Of a DNA stretch of 11,328 nt, positions 1-6,785 are shown in pieces. The stretch's first letter is position 1; each line of letters opens with the position of its first letter. Made by a program: the position numbers and the translations under genes. Source of the stretch: JBBTDV01 sp038042605 (GTDB lineage Bacteria; Bdellovibrionota; UBA1018); contig CAYHPW010000075.1 in NCBI GenBank assembly GCA_964358645.1, forward strand, positions 1-11,328, read 5' to 3'. Under the pieces are notes generated by a model. That model was not told where the DNA came from, searched no databases, and worked only from the letters and a program-made list of their open reading frames with translations.

Positions 1-963
1 TCATCACAAGACAATCAAATACAACATGCCAATGATCAACCACGCGCTGATTCCCAAGTTGTGCCGAATAGAAACAGCGCTTTACTTGAGGCGACAAATG
101 TTTATGGGCCTTTGCTCGTTGCCGAGGGTGAATTTGATTCCGAGGCGGATGTTCGACCTTGGTCAGCATGGTGGCTTCCGGTGAGGTCATCTTATCTTTT
201 TAAAGGTGAGAACGGTGAATTTGCCCCTCTAGAAAAATACGATAAATACAGGAACAAAAGAATGCTTAACGTCGGTACATCAAATGCGGCCGGCTTTGAA
301 CGTGAGCATTTCTACGATCCAGATGCAGCTCCTTGGGAAGGGCTTTGTAATGCATGGGCTACCGCAGCGGTTCTTGAGCGGGAACCGAGGAAGCCGCTTA
401 CACTTGGCGACTTGATACTTAGCGTGGGCGATTTAAAAGCGCTGCTTATAAAAACGTATGAAAGCGCGGAAGGTCTCGAGTACTTCGGGCAACGTTATGA
501 CGGTGACAGCGCAAGTGTATATGACGATATTTACCCGGATCAGTTTCATAAAATTATACAGGCAGTACTTTTTGAGCAGCACAGGTCATTCATAATTGAC
601 AAAGAGCCTGGCATGTCGGTTTGGAATATCCCCATTTGGAAGGCGCATACCAAAATAGAGCGTGATTCCGCAGACGGACGCATCTTGCATGTGCGGACCT
701 GGTTGACCGGCGCCAGCCCGTTCATTGATGACATCGATTATGTCGGAACATTGCCGCTTTCATTTGAATACGTATATGACCTGTATGGGATATACCAAGG
801 CGATGGGATTTTTAACATAACACATGGTGTATGGATGGGACCGTCGGTTGATTTTCACCCAGATTTTGTGACCGTAATGGGAGAAAAAATAGTTCATAAG
901 AGTCGTAATATCGAAGTCGAAAACTCAGTGGTCAGTGACCTCGTTTCAATGGCTGGATTTTAA
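1..963 (+). CDS. Transglutaminase-elicitor-like protein, 5' end missing
   Basis: The frame is open from the first base to the TAA at 961-963, so the start lies upstream; the GTG at 61 is only an internal valine codon. The 320 visible residues begin with a Gln/Asn/Asp-rich, linker-like stretch. A globular domain follows, with a WSAWW segment near 154-171, the block PWEGLCNAWA with its Cys codon at 346-348, then VGDLKALL, a YGQRYDG-like stretch (FGQRYDG here), YDDIYPDQFHK and FIIDKEPG. I recognise this pattern as the bacterial branch of the family named after the Phytophthora GP42 transglutaminase elicitor. Those enzymes crosslink Gln to Lys side chains through a Cys nucleophile, and the Cys of GLCNAWA is the probable nucleophile; that assignment is inference. 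Export is likely for the family, but the signal region is outside the window. A gap of 26 nt to plsC on the same strand suggests possible co-transcription. Coding status is certain; the family call is from memory of the motifs. Confidence 0.75.
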   Translation, partial: SSQDNQIQHANDQPRADSQVVPNRNSALLEATNVYGPLLVAEGEFDSEADVRPWSAWWLPVRSSYLFKGENGEFAPLEKYDKYRNKRMLNVGTSNAAGFEREHFYDPDAAPWEGLCNAWATAAVLEREPRKPLTLGDLILSVGDLKALLIKTYESAEGLEYFGQRYDGDSASVYDDIYPDQFHKIIQAVLFEQHRSFIIDKEPGMSVWNIPIWKAHTKIERDSADGRILHVRTWLTGASPFIDDIDYVGTLPLSFEYVYDLYGIYQGDGIFNITHGVWMGPSVDFHPDFVTVMGEKIVHKSRNIEVENSVVSDLVSMAGF

Positions 964-989
964 CCCATACAGCGTGCTATTTTGATCAC

Positions 990-1688
990 ATGTTTTATTT
1001 GCGTCTTGCTGTTGTGGTTATTTGGCTTGTCATCTGTTTTTCTTTCGGAACGATAATGGTTCTCCTGAGTTTCGGCAATCCAAACTGGAACCGATATATG
1101 GGGATAATTTTTTCGTCCCTTATTCTTAAAATTTGCGGGATAAGGATCGAGGTCGAAGGACTGGATGAAATCGAAGCCCACCAGCCGTGCATATATGTGG
1201 GTAACCACCAGAGCATGCTGGATGTTGTTACATACGGCCATATTCTTCCGCATCGTACGGTGGCTATTGCTAAGCGTGAAGTCTTGTGGATCCCTTTTTT
1301 CGGGCTTTTCTTCGCTGGAGCCGGGAATATCATGATAAAAAGGGAGAAAAAAATAAGTGCCATTGCCGGGCTAAAGCGCGCCATTGAGGACATCAAGTCT
1401 CGTGGAGTATCGGTGCTTATTTTTCCGGAAGGAACACGTAACAAGGCTGGCAGTGGATTGCTGCCATTTAAAAAAGGGGCTTTCCACATGGCTGTGATGG
1501 CCAAGGTCCCAATTGTCCCTATAATATCGACTTCATTGAACCATGTATGGAGTTGGGAGGAGAGGCGTCTTCAGCCAGGATTGATCAGGTTCAAGGTATT
1601 GCCACCGATTGATACATCTAAATACACTGCTGATGATATAAATCTGCTGGCCGAAGAAGTCCGTAGATCAATGCTCGCGCATCTTTAA
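990..1688 (+). CDS. plsC: 1-acyl-sn-glycerol-3-phosphate acyltransferase
   Basis: A 232-residue protein of the PlsC/LPLAT family. It transfers an acyl chain to the sn-2 position of lysophosphatidic acid, giving phosphatidic acid for membrane phospholipids, at the cytoplasmic face of the inner membrane. The N-terminal 30 residues form a hydrophobic anchor. Motif I is NHQSMLD at 72-78, supplying the catalytic HX4D pair His73/Asp78. Motif III is FPEGTR at 145-150, and VPIVPI (173-178) matches motif IV. Length is normal for the family. The ATG at 990 has no obvious Shine-Dalgarno sequence; it is the first Met and keeps the membrane anchor, so I kept it. The stop overlaps by 4 nt the stop of the convergent gene at 1685-2257. 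A related acyltransferase acting on another lysolipid cannot be excluded. Confidence 0.93.
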   Translation: MFYLRLAVVVIWLVICFSFGTIMVLLSFGNPNWNRYMGIIFSSLILKICGIRIEVEGLDEIEAHQPCIYVGNHQSMLDVVTYGHILPHRTVAIAKREVLWIPFFGLFFAGAGNIMIKREKKISAIAGLKRAIEDIKSRGVSVLIFPEGTRNKAGSGLLPFKKGAFHMAVMAKVPIVPIISTSLNHVWSWEERRLQPGLIRFKVLPPIDTSKYTADDINLLAEEVRRSMLAHL

Positions 1689-2257
1689 CCGGAACCCCAA
1701 CCGTTGGGGCAGCCTTCCTTATCCGCCATTATCACTATTTCATTGATTATATGTAAGAAATTTTCCGCCAGCTCTTTGTTGGCTATTGTGGTGCAGATCT
1801 TGTCATATCTGGCTTCAAAGAGTGGTTTTTTCAATGCTGGTGTAAGAATAAGTTCCACTGTACCGTCCATCTTGTTGCCATCAAATATTGGGATACAATA
1901 TTCGTCACTCTGTGGGAGTGGTTCTGTTTTACTTAAGTTATTTGCCCCATCAGCGATCTTATTCCAAAGCGCAAGGTCTATGGCGCCATATTCTTCCTTG
2001 CCACAGCCGTTTCTGCTTGTGCTGAAATGCGCCGCCGCATCGACTTTAGTCATGGCCCAATTCGCGAGGATGGTTATTTCCTGCCAGCCAGAGGCATAGA
2101 GAACTTGTGTCGGTTGCGTAGCCGGGTTTGTGTCAGCTGGTGGCGATGTTGATGACGGCATCGGTGCTGGTCCTGGTGTCGATGTCACTGCTTTATTGCA
2201 TCCTGCCGCCATTATAATTACGGTGCTGGCCAACATCTTGATTGTAGTGAACCGCAT
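1685..2257 (-). CDS. Predicted lipoprotein of unknown function
   Basis: 190 residues. The N-terminus has a short basic and hydrophobic signal ending in the lipobox MAAGC, so Cys20 would be acylated after signal peptidase II cleavage. A Pro/Thr/Ser-rich linker (about 24-50) precedes a globular domain with Cys at 85, 121, 155 and 183. The spacing of the last three (34 and 28) is close to the spacing in the upstream lipoprotein (119, 157, 189; 38 and 32), and both domains end in a helix followed by a Cys, so I infer a shared fold. No family name is recognised. The ATG at 2257 lacks a Shine-Dalgarno sequence and lies only 15 nt past the upstream gene's terminator. An alternative start at codon 8 (2236) would leave a very short signal peptide. 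The 3' end overlaps plsC by 4 nt tail to tail. Confidence 0.75.
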   Translation of the reverse strand: MRFTTIKMLASTVIIMAAGCNKAVTSTPGPAPMPSSTSPPADTNPATQPTQVLYASGWQEITILANWAMTKVDAAAHFSTSRNGCGKEEYGAIDLALWNKIADGANNLSKTEPLPQSDEYCIPIFDGNKMDGTVELILTPALKKPLFEARYDKICTTIANKELAENFLHIINEIVIMADKEGCPNGWGSG

Positions 2258-2271
2258 GTATTATCAAATAA

Positions 2272-2312
2272 TGCAAAAACCGGGCATATCGTATTAAGCG
2301 ATATGCCCGGTG
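2272..2312 (-). terminator. Intrinsic terminator of the 2339-3259 gene
   Basis: Perfect 12-bp stem (arms 2280-2291 and 2299-2310, sequence CCGGGCATATCG and its complement), extended by one A-T pair, with a 7-nt loop. On the minus strand it is followed at once by TTTTT (2279-2275). The plus strand has no U-tract, so the terminator works for minus-strand transcripts. It begins 26 nt after the stop of the 306-residue lipoprotein gene. Confidence 0.9.
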
Positions 2313-2338
2313 TTATTGGCGCTGTCTTGTTTTGATGC

Positions 2339-3259
2339 TCAGAAAAGCATGTTAATTGATGGGTTCACACGGCAGAACCCTTGTCCGCACACCGGTGGCG
2401 CGTCGTTGGATTGGAAGCCGGTCACATCCGTGCAGTCCATTCTTATGATGCGTTCACCGCATGCCTCCCGTGCGCGATCAAGGGCTGTAAGCAGCTTTTC
2501 CTGGCCATTGAATAAAGCGCCAATATTTCCTGTCACCATTGGTTTTATTTTGCTGCAGTTGTCTGTGGCTACAAACTGAATGCTGCCCGGGATGATTGCA
2601 TCATATGTTGTTGTTGCATATACGCAGTCAGTGTCCGTTGTGCAGCTTTGGTATTCCGGGTAGAGAGCCTCCAGGGCCGTAACAAGGTCGGAGCATGCAT
2701 CCGGAAACGGAATTGAATAATATTTTTCAGACAATGCACGGATTGCTTTGTGCAAAGTTTTTGCCGCATCCGCTGTTGCCGCTTGAAAGCAATAATCATT
2801 TTCTTTAACACGTATAACCGTTTCTTCACCGGTCAGCCTTGTTAGAACTACGTTATCCTCGGCGTCACTCGAAAAAATCCCTTCTTCCATGCTACGTGAT
2901 TCGCATATTTCTGCATGACTTGCCGGTGTGGACAGGAATTGCGATAATATAGCATCCAGATTCTTAAATTCATCCCCGGCTATTATACCACTAGATGATT
3001 GCCCTTCGGGGCCGGGCCCCATTTTAAAGCGGCTGTTTGCATCAACAGAAAAACCATAATATCCCACGCAGTTTTCAGGTGTGGCCTCCTTACATGTTGA
3101 GCGCAACGTCAGCTTCCAAATCAAAGTGTCTTGTGCTTCGGTTTGTTTTGCTGGTGGCGGTTCGATTGTTGGTTCCGTTGGTTTAGTAGATTGTTTACTA
3201 CATGCTGTGAAACTTGCCAGAAGCGCAAGAGCTGTTGCAATTAATAGAGTCCTTCGCAT
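2339..3259 (-). CDS. Cysteine-rich predicted lipoprotein of unknown function
   Basis: 306 residues. A signal peptide (MRRTLLIA, then a hydrophobic stretch) ends at a lipobox-like FTAC, making Cys20 the probable lipidated residue. A Pro/Thr/Glu-rich linker runs to about residue 43. The mature part carries 12 further cysteines: 56, 64, 119, 157, 189, 206, 212, 235, 267, 276, 291 and 296. This even number fits a disulfide-bonded periplasmic or outer-membrane protein. The first domain (about 45-190) resembles in layout the neighbouring 190-residue lipoprotein. The C-terminal part has the pattern C-x5-C (SCTTDTDC) and, near the end, CGQGFC, a style I associate with deltaproteobacterial secreted proteins. 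The start is well supported: AAAGGGGGA sits just upstream of the ATG at 3259. Function unknown. Confidence 0.8.
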   Translation of the reverse strand: MRRTLLIATALALLASFTACSKQSTKPTEPTIEPPPAKQTEAQDTLIWKLTLRSTCKEATPENCVGYYGFSVDANSRFKMGPGPEGQSSSGIIAGDEFKNLDAILSQFLSTPASHAEICESRSMEEGIFSSDAEDNVVLTRLTGEETVIRVKENDYCFQAATADAAKTLHKAIRALSEKYYSIPFPDACSDLVTALEALYPEYQSCTTDTDCVYATTTYDAIIPGSIQFVATDNCSKIKPMVTGNIGALFNGQEKLLTALDRAREACGERIIRMDCTDVTGFQSNDAPPVCGQGFCRVNPSINMLF

Positions 3260-3383
3260 GATATTCCCCCTTTTTGTAAAGTTTTTGCCGTATCTGAGCT
3301 TTATTTATTCAGCGCCTTTTGCTGAAGCGCCCGCGCGGCGTTGGCATGATGTGCAACGAGCGTGCCGCCTTATCGTATGCCTC

Positions 3384-3391
3384 ATTATAAT
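3384..3391. promoter_or_regulatory. Possible shared -10 element in divergent intergenic region
   Basis: The 190-nt region between the divergent lipoprotein genes contains the 8-bp palindrome ATTATAAT, which gives TATAAT on both strands (plus 3386-3391, minus 3389-3384). On the plus strand it would start transcription about 50 nt before the ATG at 3450. No good -35 hexamer is seen at 16-18 bp in either direction, so the call is weak. The region also holds a small hairpin (TTCAGC, 7-nt loop, GCTGAA; 3308-3326) without a U-tract. Confidence 0.3.
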
Positions 3392-3449
3392 ACGTTCATC
3401 ATGTTATCGACATATTGTGGCATCGGCTTCTTCGGGCTATTATTGGCCG

Positions 3450-4184
3450 ATGATTAAATTTATGCTTTTTTTTATGTGTTGTATTATCGCACATGGTTGT
3501 TCAACGGCAGAAAAACGTGAGCGCGAAAATGCGCGAAAACAAATAAGCAATATAGTTCCTTACAGCATACATTTCAGGAAAGTTACCGTATCAGGGGCCA
3601 GGGATTCCGCCGAGGCAGGCGAGCAGGATTATGCTAGAACGCCTTTGCCAGATAAAAAGTTTGATTGCGCACCAATAAAAAATATTTTTGATGGGATGGA
3701 ATTTAAAAAATTACGTGGATGTCTTTCATCCATTAAAGAAGAGGTAGCCGTATTGTACAGATTGAAAAGAGAAATATCGCCATATCTTCTTTTGGATGAT
3801 CCTGAAAACTCACCCGCATGTCTCAGGGAGAGTCTCAATAAGATCCCGATCCCGCGCGAAATCATGTTTGAAAGCGGCGATGAGGGGATGATTAACTGTT
3901 ACAGCGCCCGCATGGACGTCGAGGCTAATGAAATTTTTTGGATCAAGATGCCAGTAAATAAAATAGGGATCAAGGTTCGTTTTCCGCTTGTGAAGCCTCC
4001 TTTGAATGATGATGATACAATTCTGCTCCTGACATCATGGGCCCTAACCCCGTTTTGGAGGGGTGAAAAGCTATTTATCGATTCACGCATAGTGCCGGAC
4101 GGTATTTGCAGTACTTGCCTTGGCGAGCAGAATATGGTCAATAGTCACAAAAGGCAGTTGAAGTACTGGCCAGCCGGCAAATAG
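3450..4184 (+). CDS. Predicted lipoprotein of unknown function
   Basis: The frame is open far upstream, but residues before 3450 run antisense to the signal peptide region of the divergent gene and do not look like protein. The ATG at 3450 gives 244 residues starting with a short hydrophobic signal that ends in IIAHGC, so Cys17 may be lipidated, although AHG is a poor lipobox; Cys10 and Cys11 also lie in the signal. A start at 3462 would only shorten the signal. Neither start has a clear Shine-Dalgarno sequence. The mature region is charged and has paired cysteines, including a CSTC motif near the C-terminus (about residues 225-228) after a segment with WALTPFWRGEKLFIDSR. I do not recognise a family. 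The small membrane protein gene begins 31 nt downstream on the same strand, so the two may form one transcript. Confidence 0.7.
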   Translation: MIKFMLFFMCCIIAHGCSTAEKRERENARKQISNIVPYSIHFRKVTVSGARDSAEAGEQDYARTPLPDKKFDCAPIKNIFDGMEFKKLRGCLSSIKEEVAVLYRLKREISPYLLLDDPENSPACLRESLNKIPIPREIMFESGDEGMINCYSARMDVEANEIFWIKMPVNKIGIKVRFPLVKPPLNDDDTILLLTSWALTPFWRGEKLFIDSRIVPDGICSTCLGEQNMVNSHKRQLKYWPAGK

Positions 4185-4215
4185 ATTAAAAATTTTTTGG
4201 AAAGGATTTTACGCT

Positions 4216-4488
4216 ATGTCCACATTGGTTATCATTAGCTGGATTTTTGTGGCGATTTTTACGGCCATTAATATTTTTATTTTTCTCAAACTTAAAAATG
4301 CCAGTGATCAGATGATGAAAATGATGTTCCCAGGCGCAAAGAATATGAATGAGGCATTAGCAAGCATGCAGAAGATGATGCAAGGTTTTGGATCTGGCGG
4401 GGGACCATTTGCTGGAAAGAACATGGATGTCCAGCTTAGGTCCGCGATGGAGATGCTGCAGAAAGCGCAAAAAAATCCAAAACGCTAA
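4216..4488 (+). CDS. Small Met-rich single-pass membrane protein
   Basis: 90 residues with 12 methionines. Residues 4-25 form one hydrophobic membrane segment. It is followed by KLKNASDQMMKMM, a Met/Gly-rich middle (with GFGSGGG near 57-63) and a basic C-terminal amphipathic helix (DVQLRSAMEMLQKAQ). The positive-inside rule suggests an N-out, C-in orientation with a cytosolic tail. The start is strong: GGAAAGGA lies 9 nt before the ATG. Its TAA overlaps by 4 nt the stop of the convergent radC-like gene. No family or function is recognised. A tail this short and flexible could contact another protein, but nothing here shows which. Confidence 0.8.
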   Translation: MSTLVIISWIFVAIFTAINIFIFLKLKNASDQMMKMMFPGAKNMNEALASMQKMMQGFGSGGGPFAGKNMDVQLRSAMEMLQKAQKNPKR

Positions 4489-5150
4489 AGCTGCGGGATA
4501 AAGAATTCGTGTTCAGGCGAGATTATCCAATGACCTGGAAATTTTACACCAAGCTGCTCAGAAACATCCGCTATTCGCATGGTCATATCAATATCCTGTG
4601 CTGATGGTGTTATATCGCCGGAAGGATGGTTGTGAAACAGGAAGAAACCCGCCGGTCTTAACATCAGAATTCTGGCGAATAATTCGGCTGGTTCTATATT
4701 GACATGCGTACGTACGCCTTGTTCAGCAAGGCAAAATTCGCTTAGGGAGCCATTGCGGAAGAATGTCACAAACCCGAGCCATTCTTTTGTATGATTACGC
4801 ATTATTGGGCTGATCTTTTTAAGTGCATGTCTTGCAAAATCAGATGAGACAGATCTTGGTGCCTCCGTTATGGTTTGGCGATGCCTGTAGATCGCGTATC
4901 TGCGCCCAAACTCAAGTCCAGCGATTATTTTTTTCTTGGCTGACTTGCTAAGGCGCATGTTTATCATCGTTTGTATGATACCTGTTTCGATGGAAACAAA
5001 CAGAGCCCGTTCCTGATCGGCATTTCCCAGGCCTGGCCCGATGCTAGCCAGGATCTCTTTTATGGCGGTTTTGCCTACGAGCGTTTCTAGGCAATCAAGT
5101 ATGTTGAGCTCACAGGCGTTTGGGTTAAGCACTGATGTGGCTCGTTCCAA
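4485..5150 (-). CDS. radC: RadC/JAB-domain family protein with diverged N-terminus
   Basis: 221 residues from a TTG at 5150. The C-terminal half is a clear RadC (UPF0758) JAB/MPN domain: HNHPSGDITPSAQD at 173-186 gives the metal-binding HxH-x7-S-x2-D signature (His173, His175, Ser183, Asp186). The exact role of RadC proteins is unsettled; a role in recombination repair was proposed and later disputed. The N-terminal third should carry the helix-hairpin-helix region with the usual 'LSDAELLAILLRTG'-like block. Here that block is not recognisable, although the length is normal. Two TAA codons lie immediately upstream of the TTG, so no longer form exists. The GTG at 5132, preceded by GGAACGAG, is an alternative start giving 215 residues. 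The gene lies 88 nt downstream of ubiE on the same strand. Confidence 0.85.
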   Translation of the reverse strand: MERATSVLNPNACELNILDCLETLVGKTAIKEILASIGPGLGNADQERALFVSIETGIIQTMINMRLSKSAKKKIIAGLEFGRRYAIYRHRQTITEAPRSVSSDFARHALKKISPIMRNHTKEWLGFVTFFRNGSLSEFCLAEQGVRTHVNIEPAELFARILMLRPAGFFLFHNHPSGDITPSAQDIDMTMRIADVSEQLGVKFPGHWIISPEHEFFIPQL

Positions 5151-5238
5151 TTATTATGCCTGTATTTGTGGCGCCGGATTCAAGTTGATCAAAACTTTAC
5201 GGAGAATGAGTCCGGCTAGTGGAGCCTGAAAGATGTAA

Positions 5239-5973
5239 TCATTTGTGGCCGATGAACAATGTGGCGATTCCGAAACTCAGTTCATGATATGTTACCGACT
5301 TAAACCCTACGCTGCTCATAAGACGGCTGAAGTCCTGTGCGGAAGGAAATTCAATGACGGAAGCTGGGAGATATCTGTAAGCGCTTCCTGCCGAAAACAT
5401 ACTACCAACGCGTGGTAAAATTCTGCGGAAGTAAAAATAATAGAGCGACTTGAAGATTGCTGGTTTTGGGTTTGAGAGTTCAAGTATAAGTACCTTGCCG
5501 CCAGGTTTTAACACGCGTTTTATTTCGCTAAGCCCTCTCGCACGGTCCACTAAGTTGCGTATGCCGAAGGCTATTGTCACCGTGTCAAATGTGTCTTCTG
5601 GATACTGAATGGCTTCACACTCTCCAGCCTCAAATTTGATGCGTCCGGAATGCCTGGTTTTTTTTAATTTTTTAACGGCAAGTTCAATCATATCTTCCGA
5701 GAAATCAATGCCGATTATTTTTACTGTCTCCGGAGTTTGCGATGCTATTTCAAAAGCGAGGTCCCCTGTTCCAGTGGCAACATCTAGTATCAACGCGGTT
5801 TCTCGATTGGCATCAGCGTACTTAACTTTGCTTACCGCAAACCTACGCCAAAGCCTATCCGCACCAAGCGAGAGGAAGTGATTTAAAAAATCATATCTTG
5901 GTGCTATCGCATTGAACATCTTGCGGATGTCAGCAGCTTTGTCAGTCAGCGGAACTTTCTCGGTGCTTTTCAT
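5239..5973 (-). CDS. ubiE: Demethylmenaquinone / ubiquinone C-methyltransferase
   Basis: 244 residues from the ATG at 5973; an in-frame TTG at 5985 would add four residues, and neither start has a clear Shine-Dalgarno sequence. The protein matches the UbiE/MenG family along its full length. The N-terminus has the family block IRKMFNAIAPRYDFLNHFLS. SAM-binding motif I is DVATGTGD (about 64-71), motif post-I is IGIDFSEDM, and further family segments are IAFGIRNL, LKPGGKVLILELSNP and the C-terminal YRYLPASVIEFPS. The enzyme adds the ring C-methyl group in menaquinone and/or ubiquinone synthesis using S-adenosylmethionine, in the cytosol or at the membrane surface. Which quinone is made cannot be told from this gene alone; no other quinone genes are in the window. 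Confidence 0.95.
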   Translation of the reverse strand: MKSTEKVPLTDKAADIRKMFNAIAPRYDFLNHFLSLGADRLWRRFAVSKVKYADANRETALILDVATGTGDLAFEIASQTPETVKIIGIDFSEDMIELAVKKLKKTRHSGRIKFEAGECEAIQYPEDTFDTVTIAFGIRNLVDRARGLSEIKRVLKPGGKVLILELSNPKPAIFKSLYYFYFRRILPRVGSMFSAGSAYRYLPASVIEFPSAQDFSRLMSSVGFKSVTYHELSFGIATLFIGHK

Positions 5974-6055
5974 TTTGGTAATCAATCATGCCAATATGGC
6001 CGCAAATTGCAAGAATATACACTTGAGAAACGTACTCAGCCGCAACTAATTTATT

Positions 6056-6508
6056 TTATTGGAGAGGCTGTAACGTTTGCCGAAGGATGTTCTGTCCTGT
6101 TGGTTGGTGCGATCCTGGGGCTATTTGGTTTTTCTGATCGATTTGAAACAAACGCAGCATCGGGGTTCTCATAAGTACCCACCCCAAGGCTCCAGTCCAT
6201 AAATTTTTGATGCTGCCCCCAGAACCCGTATTTACCCTCTTTAAGCTGTAAATTCGCCAACCCACGTGTAAAACCTCTAGAGCAGAAAGTGATGATACGT
6301 CGATGTCTGTGCCATACGGTAGACAACTGGCTATAACAACATTATCCTCCAACGCCAAGAATATGCCTCTCGCCTCTTCAAGCTGGGACTCGCACTCCCT
6401 TGCTAAATCAAAAAGCCCGACTCTATCATGCCGAAGTGGTATATATGCCTTGCTGTAATAATAAACGGCGTCAGGCTTATGCAGTCTGAAGCATATTTGT
6501 ATTCTCAT
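6056..6508 (-). CDS. Hypothetical protein, probably part of a decayed gene
   Basis: 150 residues from an ATG with a weak GCAGG 8 nt upstream. I recognise no family, signal peptide or membrane segment. The N-terminal half (to about residue 90) has a protein-like mix, with YYYSKAYIPLRHDRVGLFDLARE and an acidic helix. The same frame stays open for 28 codons before the ATG, up to a TAA at 6593-6595, and then for another 46 codons beyond that stop. The whole interval 6056-6733 therefore behaves as one old reading frame with a single internal stop. A second minus-strand frame is also open over about 6051-6326, so a frameshift in the 3' half is possible. It may be the translated remnant of a longer gene or a short orphan gene. 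Confidence 0.45.
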   Translation of the reverse strand: MRIQICFRLHKPDAVYYYSKAYIPLRHDRVGLFDLARECESQLEEARGIFLALEDNVVIASCLPYGTDIDVSSLSALEVLHVGWRIYSLKRVNTGSGGSIKNLWTGALGWVLMRTPMLRLFQIDQKNQIAPGSHQPTGQNILRQTLQPLQ

Positions 6509-6553
6509 AAAATAAGCCTGCCCTGATTGAATTACTCTAAAAGACGAATTGCG

Positions 6554-6587
6554 AGCATCTATAGCGAGTTGTTGAGATGCTGTTTTT
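6554..6587 (+). terminator. Orphan terminator-like hairpin
   Basis: AGCATCT (6554-6560) pairs with AGATGCT (6575-6581) over a 14-nt loop, followed by GTTTTT on the plus strand. It looks like a weak intrinsic terminator, but no plus-strand gene lies upstream until 4488. It sits antisense inside the decayed minus frame, so it may be chance or may end an unannotated small RNA. Confidence 0.25.
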
Positions 6588-6592
6588 CCATG

Positions 6593-6733
6593 TTATTTGG
6601 GCGGGCTTAAGAGCCACATCGAATGTATTATTTCATTAACGCTGTCATCTTTCAAATCCCGCTCTGCAATAGCAGGCCGTGGGCGTAAGCTCGGTGCCGC
6701 AGATGACTCTAAAAGTTTAGTTCTGTGGTTGCT
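6593..6733 (-). pseudogene. 5' fragment of a decayed minus-strand reading frame
   Basis: 46 codons plus TAA (6595-6593), bounded upstream by a TAG at 6736-6734. There is no ATG or GTG near its 5' end. The peptide looks protein-like (for example PRPAIAERDLKDDSVNEI, then WLLSPPK) and lies in the same frame as the ORF ending at 6056. I read it as the 5' part of the same gene, truncated at its start and interrupted by a nonsense codon. No homologue is recognised, so chance openness remains possible. Confidence 0.35.
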
Positions 6734-6737
6734 CTAA

Positions 6738-6778
6738 TAAAATATGTGTATTGACGTAAATATGTATATGCGTCAATA
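6738..6778 (+). promoter_or_regulatory. vapBC promoter and inverted-repeat operator
   Basis: A good -10 element, TAAAAT, lies at 6738-6743 with only a weak -35 (TTTAGT, 6716-6721). Just downstream is an inverted repeat with 8-bp arms TATTGACG (6749-6756) and CGTCAATA (6771-6778), whose 14-nt centre is partly symmetric too. Placed at about +1 to +28, it is where a VapB-type antitoxin would bind to repress its own operon. The location also argues that translation starts at 6786, after the operator, and not at 6744. Confidence 0.6.
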
Positions 6779-6785
6779 TATTCGT

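Noticed and set aside
3341..3359. TTGGCATGATGTGCAACG looks like a sigma-54 promoter, tempting because of the activator in the window.
   Set aside because: The GG and GC dinucleotides are 8 nt apart instead of 10.
3081..3449. Long open extension upstream of the 3450-4184 lipoprotein.
   Set aside because: It runs antisense through the well-supported start and signal peptide of the minus-strand lipoprotein gene. The ATG at 3450 restores a signal-peptide-like N-terminus.
5173..5216. Imperfect 10-bp stem between ubiE and the radC-like gene.
   Set aside because: The loop is 24 nt, the stem has a wobble or mismatch, and no U-tract follows on either strand.
6534..6715. Direct repeat ACTCTAAAAG at 6534-6543 and 6706-6715.
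   Set aside because: Only 10 bp and AT-rich. It falls in different codon phases of the decayed frame and has no element-like content between the copies.
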